From: an uncultured Mycolicibacterium sp.
Lineage (GTDB): Bacteria; Actinomycetota; Actinomycetes; Mycobacteriales; Mycobacteriaceae
Length of the DNA stretch: 32,956 nucleotides
Assembly (NCBI RefSeq): GCF_937941905.1
Contig: NZ_CALDGS010000112.1
Location: 1-32,956, forward strand
Direction of reading: 5' to 3'
Shown: positions 6,681-14,513 of the stretch, in pieces
Layout of the letters: every line of letters starts with the position of its first letter
How positions within the stretch are numbered: position 1 is the first letter of the stretch
Notes under the pieces: model-generated
What the model was told of the DNA's origin: nothing
The model's input: only the letters and a program-made list of their open reading frames with translations
Database searches by the model: none
Translations under genes and position numbers: made by a program

Positions 6681-7202
6681 ATGGTCGACTCCGAGGCGCA
6701 GGCGGCCCGCGAACTGCTGCGCGACGCGTTCACCCGGCTGATCGAGCACGTCGAGGACCTCACCGACGAGCTCACCGACGAGCTGGCCCGGTACCGGCCG
6801 ACGGCCACCGCCAACAGCATCGCGTGGTTGATCTGGCACAGCGCCCGGATCCAGGACGTCCAGATCGCCGACATCGCCGGCACCGAACCGGTGTGGACCC
6901 GCGACGGCTGGGTGGACCGGTTCGGCCTGGACCTGCCGCGCGACGACACCGGCTACGGCCACGACGCCGATCAGGTCGGCAAGGTGCGGGCGTCGGCCGA
7001 CCTGCTGGCCGGCTACTACCACGCCGTGCACCGGGCCACCCTGCAGTACATCGCCTCGGTCACCGCCGAGGAACTCGACCGTGTCGTCGACACCCGGTGG
7101 GAGCCGCCGGTCACCGCGGGCGTGCGGCTGGTCAGCATCATCGACGACTGCGCCCAGCACCTCGGCCAGGCCAAGTACGTCCGCGGCATCGCCACGACTT
7201 GA
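6681..7202 (+). CDS. DinB-like/DUF664-type four-helix protein
   Basis: The 173-residue protein resembles the DinB/YfiT-like superfamily, whose actinobacterial members include thiol (mycothiol or bacillithiol) S-transferases. These are four-helix bundles with a metal held by three histidines. Here H53 (WLIWHSARIQDVQ) and H160 (DDCAQHLGQAKYVRG) sit in the expected helices; the third ligand could be H114 or H117. The early tail carries a 12-bp duplication encoding LTDELTDEL. It starts 9 nt after the VOC stop and probably shares its transcript as well as having its own -10. A mycothiol-dependent role is a family-based possibility only. Confidence 0.75.
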   Translation: MVDSEAQAARELLRDAFTRLIEHVEDLTDELTDELARYRPTATANSIAWLIWHSARIQDVQIADIAGTEPVWTRDGWVDRFGLDLPRDDTGYGHDADQVGKVRASADLLAGYYHAVHRATLQYIASVTAEELDRVVDTRWEPPVTAGVRLVSIIDDCAQHLGQAKYVRGIATT

Positions 7203-7211
7203 CACCTGTCA
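7200..7211. promoter_or_regulatory. Inverted repeat TGACAccTGTCA upstream of the ALDH gene
   Basis: A perfect 5+2+5 palindrome overlaps the stop codon of the DinB-like gene and lies about 33 nt before the -10 of the aldehyde dehydrogenase gene. It could be an operator for a dimeric regulator; the regulator is unknown. Confidence 0.35.
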
Positions 7212-7243
7212 ACGCCGCTGCGACCTACGTCACACCGCGTGGT

Positions 7244-7249
7244 TAGCAT
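7244..7249 (+). promoter_or_regulatory. -10 box (TAGCAT) of the ALDH gene
   Basis: TAGCAT lies 6 nt before the ATG at 7256, fitting a leaderless start. No obvious -35 is seen. Confidence 0.45.
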
Positions 7250-7255
7250 GGAGCC

Positions 7256-8773
7256 ATGACCGCCACGCCAGAACTCGACGCGCCCGACACCGGCATCATC
7301 CGCAACCCCGCGACCGGTGCCGTCGCCGGCCGGGTGCGCTGGACCGACCCGGCCGACGTGACCCGCATCGCCGCCGGGTTGCGCGCGGCCCAGCGGGGCT
7401 GGGAGGCCCGCGGCCCCAAGGGCCGCGCCAAGGTGCTGGCCCGCTACGCGGTGTGGCTCAACGACCACCGGGCCGAGATCGAACGGCTGCTCATCGCGGA
7501 GACCGGCAAGTCCGCGGTGGACGCCGCGCAGGAAGTGCCGCTGATCCTGATGATCATCAACTACTACCTGCGCACGATGGAGCGGGCCCTGGCGCCGGAG
7601 CGCCGTCCGGCGTCGATGCCGCTGCTGTCGATCAAGCGGATCACCGTGCACTACCGGCCGCGCCCGGTCGTCGGGATCATCGCGCCCTGGAACTACCCGG
7701 TGGCCAACGCCCTCATGGACGCCGTCGGCGCGCTGGCGGCGGGCTGTGCGGTGCTGCTCAAGCCCTCCGAACGCACCCCGCTGACCGCCGAGCTGCTGCT
7801 GCGCGGCTGGCTGGAGTCCGGTGCGCCGGACGTGTTCGCGCTGGCGCAGGGCGCCCGCGAGGTGTCCGAGGCGGTCATCGACAACAGCGACTTCATCCAG
7901 TTCACCGGCTCCAGCGCCACCGGCGCGAAGGTGATGGAGCGGGCCGCCCGCCGGCTCGTCCCGGTCAGCCTCGAACTCGGCGGCAAGGACCCGATGATTG
8001 TGCTCGACGACGCCGACGTCGAACTGGCCGCCCACGCCGCGGTGTGGGGCGCGATGTTCAACGCCGGCCAGACCTGCGTGTCGGTGGAGCGGGTGTACGT
8101 CATGGAGGCGGTCTACGACGAGTTCGTCGCCGCCGTGGTGCGCGACGTCGAGCGGCTGTCGATGGGGGCCGGCGAGGACCGGCACTTCGGCGCGCTCATC
8201 GACGACTCCCAGATCGCCGTGGTCGAGCGGCACGTCCAGGACGCGATCGCCAAGGGCGCGCGGGTGCTCACCGGCGGCAAGCGCCCGCAGCGGCCGGGCA
8301 GTTTCTACGAGCCGACCGTGCTCGTCGACGTCGACCACTCGATGCTGTGCATGACCGAGGAGACCTTCGGCCCGACCCTGCCGATCATGAAGGTCGCCAG
8401 CGAGGCCGAGGCGGTCCGGCTGGCCAACGACAGCACCTACGGGCTGAGCGCGTCGGTGTTCTCCCGCGATCTCGAGCGGGCCAGAGCCATTGCGCTGCAA
8501 CTCGATTGCGGTGCGGTCAACATCAACGACGTGATCTCGAACCTGATGTGCACCACCGCGCCGATGGGCGGCTGGAAGGCGTCGGGCATCGGGGCGCGGT
8601 TCGGCGGCCCGGACGGCCTGCGCAAGTTCTGCCGGGTCGAGACCGTGGTGGAGCCGCGCACCGCGATCGGCGCCGGCGGCACCTATTACCACAATTCGCT
8701 CAAGGCGCTGAAGCGGATGAACGCGGTGCTCACCCGGGTGGCCGTGCGCCTGCCCCGGCGCCTGGCCAAGTAA
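7256..8773 (+). CDS. Aldehyde dehydrogenase, GabD2/succinate-semialdehyde dehydrogenase-like
   Basis: The 505-residue NAD(P)-dependent aldehyde dehydrogenase should oxidise an aldehyde to its acid in the cytosol. The full ALDH fold is present: IIAPWNYPVANAL, the cofactor-loop signature FTGSSATG, catalytic Glu240 in LELGGKDP and nucleophile Cys274 in NAGQTCVSVERV, 34 residues apart as usual. Sequence style and length are closest to mycobacterial GabD2 (Rv1731), which acts on succinate semialdehyde, but substrate assignment within ALDHs is uncertain. It is not the Rv0458-type enzyme normally found next to the DUF779 gene. The downstream membrane protein begins 9 nt after its stop and its -10 box uses that stop codon. 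Confidence 0.88.
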   Translation: MTATPELDAPDTGIIRNPATGAVAGRVRWTDPADVTRIAAGLRAAQRGWEARGPKGRAKVLARYAVWLNDHRAEIERLLIAETGKSAVDAAQEVPLILMIINYYLRTMERALAPERRPASMPLLSIKRITVHYRPRPVVGIIAPWNYPVANALMDAVGALAAGCAVLLKPSERTPLTAELLLRGWLESGAPDVFALAQGAREVSEAVIDNSDFIQFTGSSATGAKVMERAARRLVPVSLELGGKDPMIVLDDADVELAAHAAVWGAMFNAGQTCVSVERVYVMEAVYDEFVAAVVRDVERLSMGAGEDRHFGALIDDSQIAVVERHVQDAIAKGARVLTGGKRPQRPGSFYEPTVLVDVDHSMLCMTEETFGPTLPIMKVASEAEAVRLANDSTYGLSASVFSRDLERARAIALQLDCGAVNINDVISNLMCTTAPMGGWKASGIGARFGGPDGLRKFCRVETVVEPRTAIGAGGTYYHNSLKALKRMNAVLTRVAVRLPRRLAK

Positions 8774-8776
8774 CCT
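8771..8776 (+). promoter_or_regulatory. -10 box overlapping the ALDH stop codon
   Basis: TAACCT starts at the TAA stop codon of the ALDH gene and stands 6 nt before the GTG at 8783, a leaderless arrangement. Confidence 0.4.
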
Positions 8777-8782
8777 CGAACC

Positions 8783-9628
8783 GTGCGGTTCGTGGTGACG
8801 GCGCTGCTGTGGGTTGTCACCACCGTCGCGCTGGCCGTCACGGTGCCGGCGCTGTGGCTGCAGTCCAACGTCGTCGACGAGGACGGGTACGCCGCGCTGT
8901 CCACCGCGGCCGCCCGCAGCCCGGTGCTGCAGCAGGCCATGGCCGACGAGCTGGCCGTGCCCCTGCGCCGGCTCGCCGCCGAACAGGGCTACCCGCTCAC
9001 GCCGCGGGCCGCCCGCGACATCACCGCCGCCTACACCGGCAGCACCGGTTTCCCGGGCCAGTTCGCGCAGGCCAACCGGATCGCCCACCGCTGGGTGTTC
9101 ACCGACACCGTGCCGCCCGGTCCGGAGACCAACCAGTGGCTGATCGACATCGCGCCGATGTTCTCCGATCCCTCGTTCCGGGAGGTGGCCGGCACCCTCG
9201 ACCTCGACGTGCCCGAAACCCTGGCGGTGCCGGTGACCGTGCCGTCGGTGGAGTTCCGGCCGGGCCGGCTCACCGAGGTGGGGCGGTGGGGGAGCTGGGT
9301 CACCGGCGCGGCCGCGGTGCTGACCGCCGTGCTGGCCGTGCTCACCCTGATCGCGGCCCGATCGCGGGCCAAAGCCCTCGTCGCACTTGGGGTCTCGGCA
9401 CTGCTCGTGGGTGGCGCCGGCTGGGCGGCCCTGGAGGAGGCGCGCGGCTACGTCGGCGCGCTGCTGAGGCGGGCCACCGGGCCGATCCGCCAGGTGGCCG
9501 ACGTGATGGTCACCACCGCCGTCGACAGTGCCCACCACTGGCTGAACGCGACGCTGGCGGCCGGCGGCGGACTCATCGGGCTCGGTGTGCTCGGCGTGGC
9601 GGTGGGCGCCCTGCTGCGCCGCGCGTGA
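8783..9628 (+). CDS. Membrane protein with a large extracytoplasmic loop
   Basis: The 281-residue protein has four hydrophobic segments near residues 3-26, 172-192, 197-216 and 256-277. The region 27-170 is polar and most likely faces outside the cytoplasmic membrane. The C-terminus ends in RRA. It matches a type of actinobacterial hypothetical membrane protein; no enzymatic motif is visible. Its GTG start follows the ALDH stop by 9 nt and has a TAACCT box 6 nt upstream, so it may be expressed with the ALDH and independently. Function unknown. Confidence 0.75.
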   Translation: MRFVVTALLWVVTTVALAVTVPALWLQSNVVDEDGYAALSTAAARSPVLQQAMADELAVPLRRLAAEQGYPLTPRAARDITAAYTGSTGFPGQFAQANRIAHRWVFTDTVPPGPETNQWLIDIAPMFSDPSFREVAGTLDLDVPETLAVPVTVPSVEFRPGRLTEVGRWGSWVTGAAAVLTAVLAVLTLIAARSRAKALVALGVSALLVGGAGWAALEEARGYVGALLRRATGPIRQVADVMVTTAVDSAHHWLNATLAAGGGLIGLGVLGVAVGALLRRA

Positions 9629-9636
9629 CGCTACAC

Positions 9637-9664
9637 CCCGGGGCGCCGTGCACGGCGCCCCGGG
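9637..9664. terminator. 28-bp perfect palindrome between convergent genes
   Basis: The arm CCCGGGGCGCCGTG (9637-9650) is followed directly by its reverse complement (9651-9664). It lies 9 nt after the membrane-protein gene and abuts the stop codon of the S9 peptidase gene. It should form a strong hairpin in either transcript and serve as a bidirectional terminator. Confidence 0.75.
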
Positions 9665-11716
9665 TCAGCCGCCGAGGGTGCGGTGCAGGAACTCGTAGAT
9701 CAGCGCCGCCCGGAACGCCGTCTGGGCGTTGTCGGCCGCGCCCGCATGCCCGCCCTCGGTGTTCTCGTAGTAGTGCACCCGGTGTCCGGCCGCCTCGAGC
9801 GCGGCGGTCATCTTGCGGGCGTGCCCCGGATGCACCCGGTCGTCCCGGGTGGAGGTGGTGATCAGGATCGGCGGATAGTCCCGGTCGGCCGAGATGTTGT
9901 GGTACGGCGAGTACTTCGAGATGAACGCCCAGTCGTCGGGGTTGTCCGGATCGCCGTACTCGGCCACCCAGGACGCGCCGGCCAGCAGCAGGTGGAAGCG
10001 GCGCATGTCCAGCAGCGGCACGCTGCACACCAGCGCCCCGAACAGCTCCGGGTACCGGGTGAGCATGATGCCCATCAGCAGGCCGCCGTTGCTGCCGCCC
10101 TGCGCGCCCAGCTGGGCCACCGTGCACACCCCGCGCGCCACCAGATCGCGGGCCACCGCGGCGAAGTCCTCGGCCACCAGGTGCCGGCCCTCCCGCATGG
10201 CCTGGGTGTGCCAGCGCGGCCCGTACTCGCCGCCGCCGCGGATGTTGGCCAGCACATAGGTACCGCCGCGGGCCAGCCACAGCCGGCCCAGCACGCCGTC
10301 GTAGGCCGGGGTGCGCGACACCTCGAACCCGCCGTACCCGCTCAGCAGCGTCGGACCCGGCCCGGCCTCGCGGTGGCGCACCACGAAGTAGGGAACCGCG
10401 GTGCCGTCGTCGGAGGTCGCGAAGTACTGCGCCACCTCCAGGTCGCTCGCGTCGAAGAACGCCGGGGCACGCTTGATCTCGGTCGGCGCCCCGCCGGCCG
10501 CACCGTGCAGCAGCCGCGACGGGAAGGTGAAACCGCTGGAGTCCAGGAAGATCTCGTCGCCGGTGTCGTCGGCGGCGACGATCACGGTGGTGGTGTTCGC
10601 CGGGATCCCGGGCACCGGTTCGCGGGTCCAGTCGCCCGGGGTGACGACCTCCACCCGGCTGGCCACGTCGGCCAGTGTCACCATCACCAGCCGGTCGCGG
10701 GTCCAGGCGTAGTGGTGCAGGCAGGTGTGTTCGTCGGGCTCGAACACCACCGCCAGTTCGGCGCTGCCGGAGAGGAATTCGTCGTAGCGCGCGGCCAGCA
10801 GCGAGCCGGCGACGTACCGGGTGCCGGCCCGTTCCCAGTCGGAGCGCAGCTCGATGAGCAGCCAGTCGCGGTGGATCGACACCGTCGCGTCGGTCGGGGC
10901 GTCGATGCGGATCAGTTCCCCGTCGCGCAGCTCGTAGACCTCGTCGTTGAAGAAGTCCACCGCGCGCCGGATCACCGTGCGTTCGTAGCCCGGGGTGCGG
11001 TCCACCCCGGCGGCCACGATGACGTCCTCGGCCGCGCCGGCGAACACCTCCTCGGCCCGCTCCAGCGGCTGCCCGCGCCGCCAGCGCTTGACCAGGCGCG
11101 GATAGCCGGACTCGGTCAGCGACCCCGGCCCGAAGTCCGTGCCCACCAGCACGGTGTCCTCGTCCACCCAGCTCAGGTGCGACTTGGCCTCCGGCAACTC
11201 GAACCCGCCGTCGACGAATTGACGTGTGACCATGTCGAATTCGCGAACCACCGCGGCATCCGAACCGCCGCGGGACAGGCTGACCAGCGCGCGGGTGCAC
11301 TCCGGCTCGATGACGTCGGCCCCGGCCCACACCCAGCTCTCGCCGTCGCGGCGGGCCAGCTCGTCGACGTCGATGAGCACGTCCCAGTCCGGGGCGTCGC
11401 CGCGGTAGCTCTCCAGCGTGGTGCGCCGCCACAGCCCGCGCGGGTTGTCCGCGTCGCGCCAGAAGTTGTAGAGGTACTCGCCGCGGCGGCGCACGTACGG
11501 GATCCGCGCGTCGGTGTCGAGCACCTCCAGCGCCTCACGGCGCATCTGCTCGAATCGTTCACCGCACAGTTCGGCCAGCGTCGGCTCGTTGTGCCGGCGC
11601 ACCCACTCCAGCGCGTCGTCGCCGGTGATGTCCTCGAGCCACAGGTACGGGTCGTCCACGGTCAGCCATTCTGCCCCGATCCCGCCGGATTCCCGCGGCA
11701 CCGAACGGACCGGCAT
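9665..11716 (-). CDS. Prolyl oligopeptidase family (S9) serine peptidase, Rv0457c-like
   Basis: The 683-residue protein carries an N-terminal beta-propeller (about residues 70-400) and a C-terminal alpha/beta-hydrolase domain. The start segment DPYLWLEDITGDDALEWV is typical of the family. The nucleophile Ser is in GGSNGGLLMG, the acid Asp in TSTRDDRVHPGHA, and the His in TEGGHAG. It should cleave short peptides, usually after proline, in the cytoplasm; no signal peptide is seen. I chose ATG 11716, with AGGGGAG close upstream; the in-frame GTG codons at 11701 and 11659 are alternatives that would free the intergenic space. It is divergent from the DUF779 gene and convergent with the membrane protein. 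Confidence 0.9.
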   Translation of the reverse strand: MPVRSVPRESGGIGAEWLTVDDPYLWLEDITGDDALEWVRRHNEPTLAELCGERFEQMRREALEVLDTDARIPYVRRRGEYLYNFWRDADNPRGLWRRTTLESYRGDAPDWDVLIDVDELARRDGESWVWAGADVIEPECTRALVSLSRGGSDAAVVREFDMVTRQFVDGGFELPEAKSHLSWVDEDTVLVGTDFGPGSLTESGYPRLVKRWRRGQPLERAEEVFAGAAEDVIVAAGVDRTPGYERTVIRRAVDFFNDEVYELRDGELIRIDAPTDATVSIHRDWLLIELRSDWERAGTRYVAGSLLAARYDEFLSGSAELAVVFEPDEHTCLHHYAWTRDRLVMVTLADVASRVEVVTPGDWTREPVPGIPANTTTVIVAADDTGDEIFLDSSGFTFPSRLLHGAAGGAPTEIKRAPAFFDASDLEVAQYFATSDDGTAVPYFVVRHREAGPGPTLLSGYGGFEVSRTPAYDGVLGRLWLARGGTYVLANIRGGGEYGPRWHTQAMREGRHLVAEDFAAVARDLVARGVCTVAQLGAQGGSNGGLLMGIMLTRYPELFGALVCSVPLLDMRRFHLLLAGASWVAEYGDPDNPDDWAFISKYSPYHNISADRDYPPILITTSTRDDRVHPGHARKMTAALEAAGHRVHYYENTEGGHAGAADNAQTAFRAALIYEFLHRTLGG

Positions 11717-11721
11717 AGGCT
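11716..11721 (+). promoter_or_regulatory. -10 box (TAGGCT) of the DUF779 gene
   Basis: TAGGCT lies 35 nt before the ATG at 11757, which also has a GGGAGG ribosome binding site, so this one is leadered. Confidence 0.4.
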
Positions 11722-11756
11722 CCCCTGAAACGGGCTGGTTCGACGGGAGGACAGCG

Positions 11757-12257
11757 ATGACGACGATGCGCGTGCTGATCACCCGGGCCGCCGCGGCGGT
11801 GCTCGAGCGGCTCCAGCGCCGGCACGGGCCGGTGATGTTCCACCAGTCCGGCGGATGCTGCGACGGCTCCTCGCCGATGTGCTACCCGGCCGGGGACTTC
11901 ATCGTCGGCGACCGCGACGTGCTGCTCGGCATCCTCGAGGTCGGCAGCGGCGAGGTTCCGGTGTGGATCTCCGGCCCGCAGTTCGCGGCCTGGAAACACA
12001 CCCAGCTGGTGATCGACGTGGTGCCGGGCCGCGGCAGTGGGTTCAGCCTGGAGGCCCCGGAGGGGGTGCGCTTCCTGTCCCGCGGCCGTGCGTTCACCGC
12101 CGCCGAGCTCGCCGAGCTCGCCGGCCGGGAACCCGTCACCGGTGCGGCCTACGCCGCCGGGGCGCGCCCGCCGCGGTGCGGCGCGGGCATCGTCGAGACC
12201 GCCGCCGACGCCTGCCCGATTCCGGGCCCGGCCACCCCGGCGCGCGTCCCCGACTGA
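11757..12257 (+). CDS. DUF779 family protein (Rv0459-like)
   Basis: The 166-residue protein of the DUF779 family has the characteristic cysteine cluster HQSGGCCDGSSPMCYP near residues 29-44, which could bind metal or be redox-active. The rest fits an alpha/beta domain (GDVL-type strands, ISGPQFAAWKHTQL). The tail from about 125 is Ala/Pro-rich and variable. Genes of this family usually sit directly behind an NAD-dependent aldehyde dehydrogenase; in M. tuberculosis that is Rv0458. Here no ALDH lies between the peptidase and this gene, so the usual partner is missing. ATG 11757 follows GGGAGGACAGCG, a good ribosome binding site. Molecular function is unproven. Confidence 0.85.
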   Translation: MTTMRVLITRAAAAVLERLQRRHGPVMFHQSGGCCDGSSPMCYPAGDFIVGDRDVLLGILEVGSGEVPVWISGPQFAAWKHTQLVIDVVPGRGSGFSLEAPEGVRFLSRGRAFTAAELAELAGREPVTGAAYAAGARPPRCGAGIVETAADACPIPGPATPARVPD

Positions 12258-12272
12258 CGCCGGTCGCCGCGT

Positions 12273-12278
12273 TATCGT
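12273..12278 (+). promoter_or_regulatory. -10 box (TATCGT) for the small membrane gene
   Basis: TATCGT stands 7 nt before the GTG at 12286, a leaderless arrangement. Confidence 0.45.
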
Positions 12279-12285
12279 CGAATCC

Positions 12286-12564
12286 GTGATCCCGCTGCCG
12301 CGTGCATCGGTACTCACGGGGGCGATGCTCCTCGGCGTCGCCGCCGGGATGATCGCGGGCGTCGCGGCGGCCATGCTGGTCACCGCGCCCATGCGGCCGG
12401 ACATCGTCATCGGCCTGGTCGTCGGCGGGCCGGGCGGCCCGGGCACGCTGCTGGTGCTGCTGTCGCGCCGGCCCTGGATCACCGCGCTCGGCGCGTTCCT
12501 GCTCGCCCTCGCGCCCGGCTGGCTGGGCGTGCTCGTCCTGCTGGAGGCGGTGGGCGGTGGGTAG
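12286..12564 (+). CDS. Small hydrophobic membrane protein (Rv0460 position)
   Basis: The 92-residue protein has about three hydrophobic segments: LTGAMLLGVAAGMIAGVAAAML, IVIGLVVGGPGGPGTLLVLL and ALGAFLLALAPGWLGVLVLLE. Its position and nature correspond to Rv0460. No functional motif is seen. Its 3' end overlaps the next start by 8 nt, so the two membrane proteins are probably made together and may interact. GTG is chosen for the start because of the TATCGT box. Confidence 0.75.
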   Translation: MIPLPRASVLTGAMLLGVAAGMIAGVAAAMLVTAPMRPDIVIGLVVGGPGGPGTLLVLLSRRPWITALGAFLLALAPGWLGVLVLLEAVGGG

Positions 12565-13030
12565 ACACGACACCGGCACCCTGCGGGGCGGACCCGGGAC
12601 CGGGCTCCACAGCGACGCCGATACCGCCCAGACCGGCGACGTGCCGATCGGGGCGCTGCCCCCACCGGCACCGCCGCGGTCCGCCGCGGGCACCCCGGCC
12701 GGGCCGGTTCGCGCGCTGCGGCGCTGGGCGTTCCTGCTGGAGCTGGCGGCGGTGTGGGTGGTCGGCGCGGCCGCCGGGGTGGGCCTGTACCGCTGGTGGT
12801 ACGTGTCCCTGGACAAGACGCCGGCGGTGGTCGCGCTCGGCATGTTCCTCATGGTGTGCACGCTCGGCGCGCTGCTGCTCTCGCTGGCGCGGCCGAGCCC
12901 ACCGGTCGGTGGGTTGGCGCTGGCCGTGCTTTCGGCCCCGGTGGCCGCGGTGGCCGGCGCGGCGGTGGTGCACGGTCTGGCGTTCTGCGAGTTCGCCGAA
13001 CGCTGCCTGTTCGGGCTGATCCCGTACTGA
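12557..13030 (+). CDS. Membrane protein (Rv0461 position)
   Basis: The 157-residue protein has a polar, Gly/Pro-rich N-terminus (1-55) and then hydrophobic segments at roughly 57-80, 92-113 and 118-143, ending CLFGLIPY. It corresponds in place and design to Rv0461, a transmembrane protein of unknown function. The GTG start overlaps the stop of the preceding membrane gene, indicating translational coupling. It is followed by a hairpin before lpdC. Confidence 0.75.
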   Translation: MGRHDTGTLRGGPGTGLHSDADTAQTGDVPIGALPPPAPPRSAAGTPAGPVRALRRWAFLLELAAVWVVGAAAGVGLYRWWYVSLDKTPAVVALGMFLMVCTLGALLLSLARPSPPVGGLALAVLSAPVAAVAGAAVVHGLAFCEFAERCLFGLIPY

Positions 13031-13037
13031 TCCCCGG

Positions 13038-13055
13038 GGCCTCCCCGCGGGGGCC
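13038..13055 (+). terminator. GC-rich hairpin before lpdC
   Basis: GGCCTCC pairs with GGGGGCC around a short loop, with one U-G pair. There is no T tract. It probably separates the membrane-protein pair from lpdC. Confidence 0.4.
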
Positions 13056-13097
13056 GGGCAATCGGTCACACGGCGTTCGCATCGGGGACCGGACCAT

Positions 13098-13103
13098 TAG
13101 GGT
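13098..13103 (+). promoter_or_regulatory. -10 box (TAGGGT) of lpdC
   Basis: TAGGGT lies 7 nt before the GTG at 13111, consistent with a leaderless lpdC transcript. Confidence 0.45.
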
Positions 13104-13110
13104 TAGGGGC

Positions 13111-14505
13111 GTGACTCACTTCGATGTCGTCGTGCTTGGAGCCGGTCCCGGTGGGTACGTCGCGGCCATCCGCGCCGCCCAGCTCGGGCTGAACACCGCC
13201 ATTGTCGAACCGAAGTACTGGGGCGGCGTGTGCCTGAACGTCGGGTGTATCCCGTCGAAGGCGTTGCTGCGCAACGCCGAACTGGCGCACATCTTCACCA
13301 AGGAAGCCAAGACGTTCGGCATCAGCGGCGATGTCACCTTCGATTACGGTGCGGCGTTCGACCGCAGCCGCAAGGTCGCCGAGGGGCGGGTCGCCGGTGT
13401 GCACTTCCTGATGAAGAAGAACAAGATCACCGAGATCCACGGCTACGGCCGGTTCCGGGACGCCAACACCCTCGACATCGAACTCAACGAGGGCGGCACC
13501 CAGACCGTCACGTTCGACAACGCGATCATCGCCACCGGCAGCAGCACCCGGCTCGTGCCCGGCACGAAGCTGAGCGAGAACGTCGTCACCTACGAGAAGC
13601 AGATCCTGTCCCGGGACCTGCCGGCCTCGATCGTCATCGCCGGCGCCGGCGCGATCGGCATGGAGTTCGGCTTCGTGCTGGCCAACTACGGTGTGGACGT
13701 CACCATCGTCGAGTTCCTGCCGCGTGCGCTGCCGAACGAGGACGCCGAGGTCTCCAAGGAGATCGAGAAGGCGTTCAAGAAGCTCGGGGTGAAGATCCGC
13801 ACCGGCACCAAGGTGGAGTCCATCACCGACAACGGCTCCGAGGTCGTCGTCGAGGTGAGCAAGGACGGCAAGGGCGAGGCCCTGCGGGCCGCCCGGGTGC
13901 TGCAGGCCATCGGCTTCGCGCCGAACGTCGAGGGCTACGGCCTGGAGAACGCCGGGGTGGCGCTGACCGAGCGCGGCGCGATCGCCATCGACGACCACAT
14001 GCGCACCTCGGTGCCGCACATCTACGCCATCGGCGACGTCACCGCCAAGCTGCAGCTGGCCCACGTCGCCGAGGCGCAGGGCGTGGTGGCCGCCGAGACC
14101 ATCGCCGGCGCCGAGACCATGACGCTCGGCGACTACCGGATGATGCCGCGCGCCACCTTCTGCCAGCCGCAGGTGGCCAGCTTCGGCCTGACCGAGCAGC
14201 AGGCCCGCGACGAGGGCTACGACATCAAGGTCGCCAAGTTCCCGTTCACCGCCAACGGCAAGGCGCACGGGATGGGCGCCCCCGGCGGGTTCGTCAAGCT
14301 CATCGCCGACGCCAAGTACGGCGAACTGCTCGGTGGCCACATGATCGGCCACGACGTGTCCGAACTGCTCCCCGAACTCACCCTGGCGCAGAAGTGGGAT
14401 CTGACCGCGAACGAACTGGCACGCAACGTGCACACGCACCCGACCCTGTCCGAGGCGATGCAGGAGTGCTTCCACGGGCTGGTCGGGCACATGATCAACT
14501 TCTGA
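13111..14505 (+). CDS. lpdC: Dihydrolipoamide dehydrogenase
   Basis: The 464-residue FAD enzyme has the same length as M. tuberculosis LpdC (Rv0462). It reoxidises dihydrolipoamide using NAD+ in pyruvate dehydrogenase and branched-chain keto-acid dehydrogenase complexes, and in M. tuberculosis also supports the peroxynitrite reductase/peroxidase system. Residues 5-16 contain the FAD-binding VVLGAGPGGY. The redox disulfide is C41-C46 in GGVCLNVGCIPSK. A second Rossmann motif is IAGAGAIGMEFG, and ATGSSTRLVPG and YAIGDV are the conserved FAD segments. The C-terminal HTHPTLSEA supplies the catalytic His-Glu pair. The GTG start fits the family N-terminus (THFDVVVLG). A small membrane gene follows 8 nt after the stop. 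Confidence 0.97.
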   Translation: MTHFDVVVLGAGPGGYVAAIRAAQLGLNTAIVEPKYWGGVCLNVGCIPSKALLRNAELAHIFTKEAKTFGISGDVTFDYGAAFDRSRKVAEGRVAGVHFLMKKNKITEIHGYGRFRDANTLDIELNEGGTQTVTFDNAIIATGSSTRLVPGTKLSENVVTYEKQILSRDLPASIVIAGAGAIGMEFGFVLANYGVDVTIVEFLPRALPNEDAEVSKEIEKAFKKLGVKIRTGTKVESITDNGSEVVVEVSKDGKGEALRAARVLQAIGFAPNVEGYGLENAGVALTERGAIAIDDHMRTSVPHIYAIGDVTAKLQLAHVAEAQGVVAAETIAGAETMTLGDYRMMPRATFCQPQVASFGLTEQQARDEGYDIKVAKFPFTANGKAHGMGAPGGFVKLIADAKYGELLGGHMIGHDVSELLPELTLAQKWDLTANELARNVHTHPTLSEAMQECFHGLVGHMINF

Positions 14506-14513
14506 GCCGCATC

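Noticed and set aside
3789..7205. 1138-codon minus-strand open frame across paralogue 3, the amidohydrolase and the DinB-like gene
   Set aside because: It crosses several real genes on both strands and its translation is repetitive Arg/Gly/Pro sequence, including the shifted frame of the amidohydrolase.
7016..9538. 840-codon minus-strand open frame opposite the ALDH gene
   Set aside because: The plus strand holds an ALDH with full catalytic motifs; the minus frame has none.
9573..11432. Second minus-strand frame over the S9 peptidase gene
   Set aside because: Shifted frame of the peptidase with no independent family signature.
11717..11782. Upstream extension of the S9 peptidase to position 11782
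   Set aside because: The extra residues overlap the DUF779 start, lack similarity to the family N-terminus and have no ribosome binding site.
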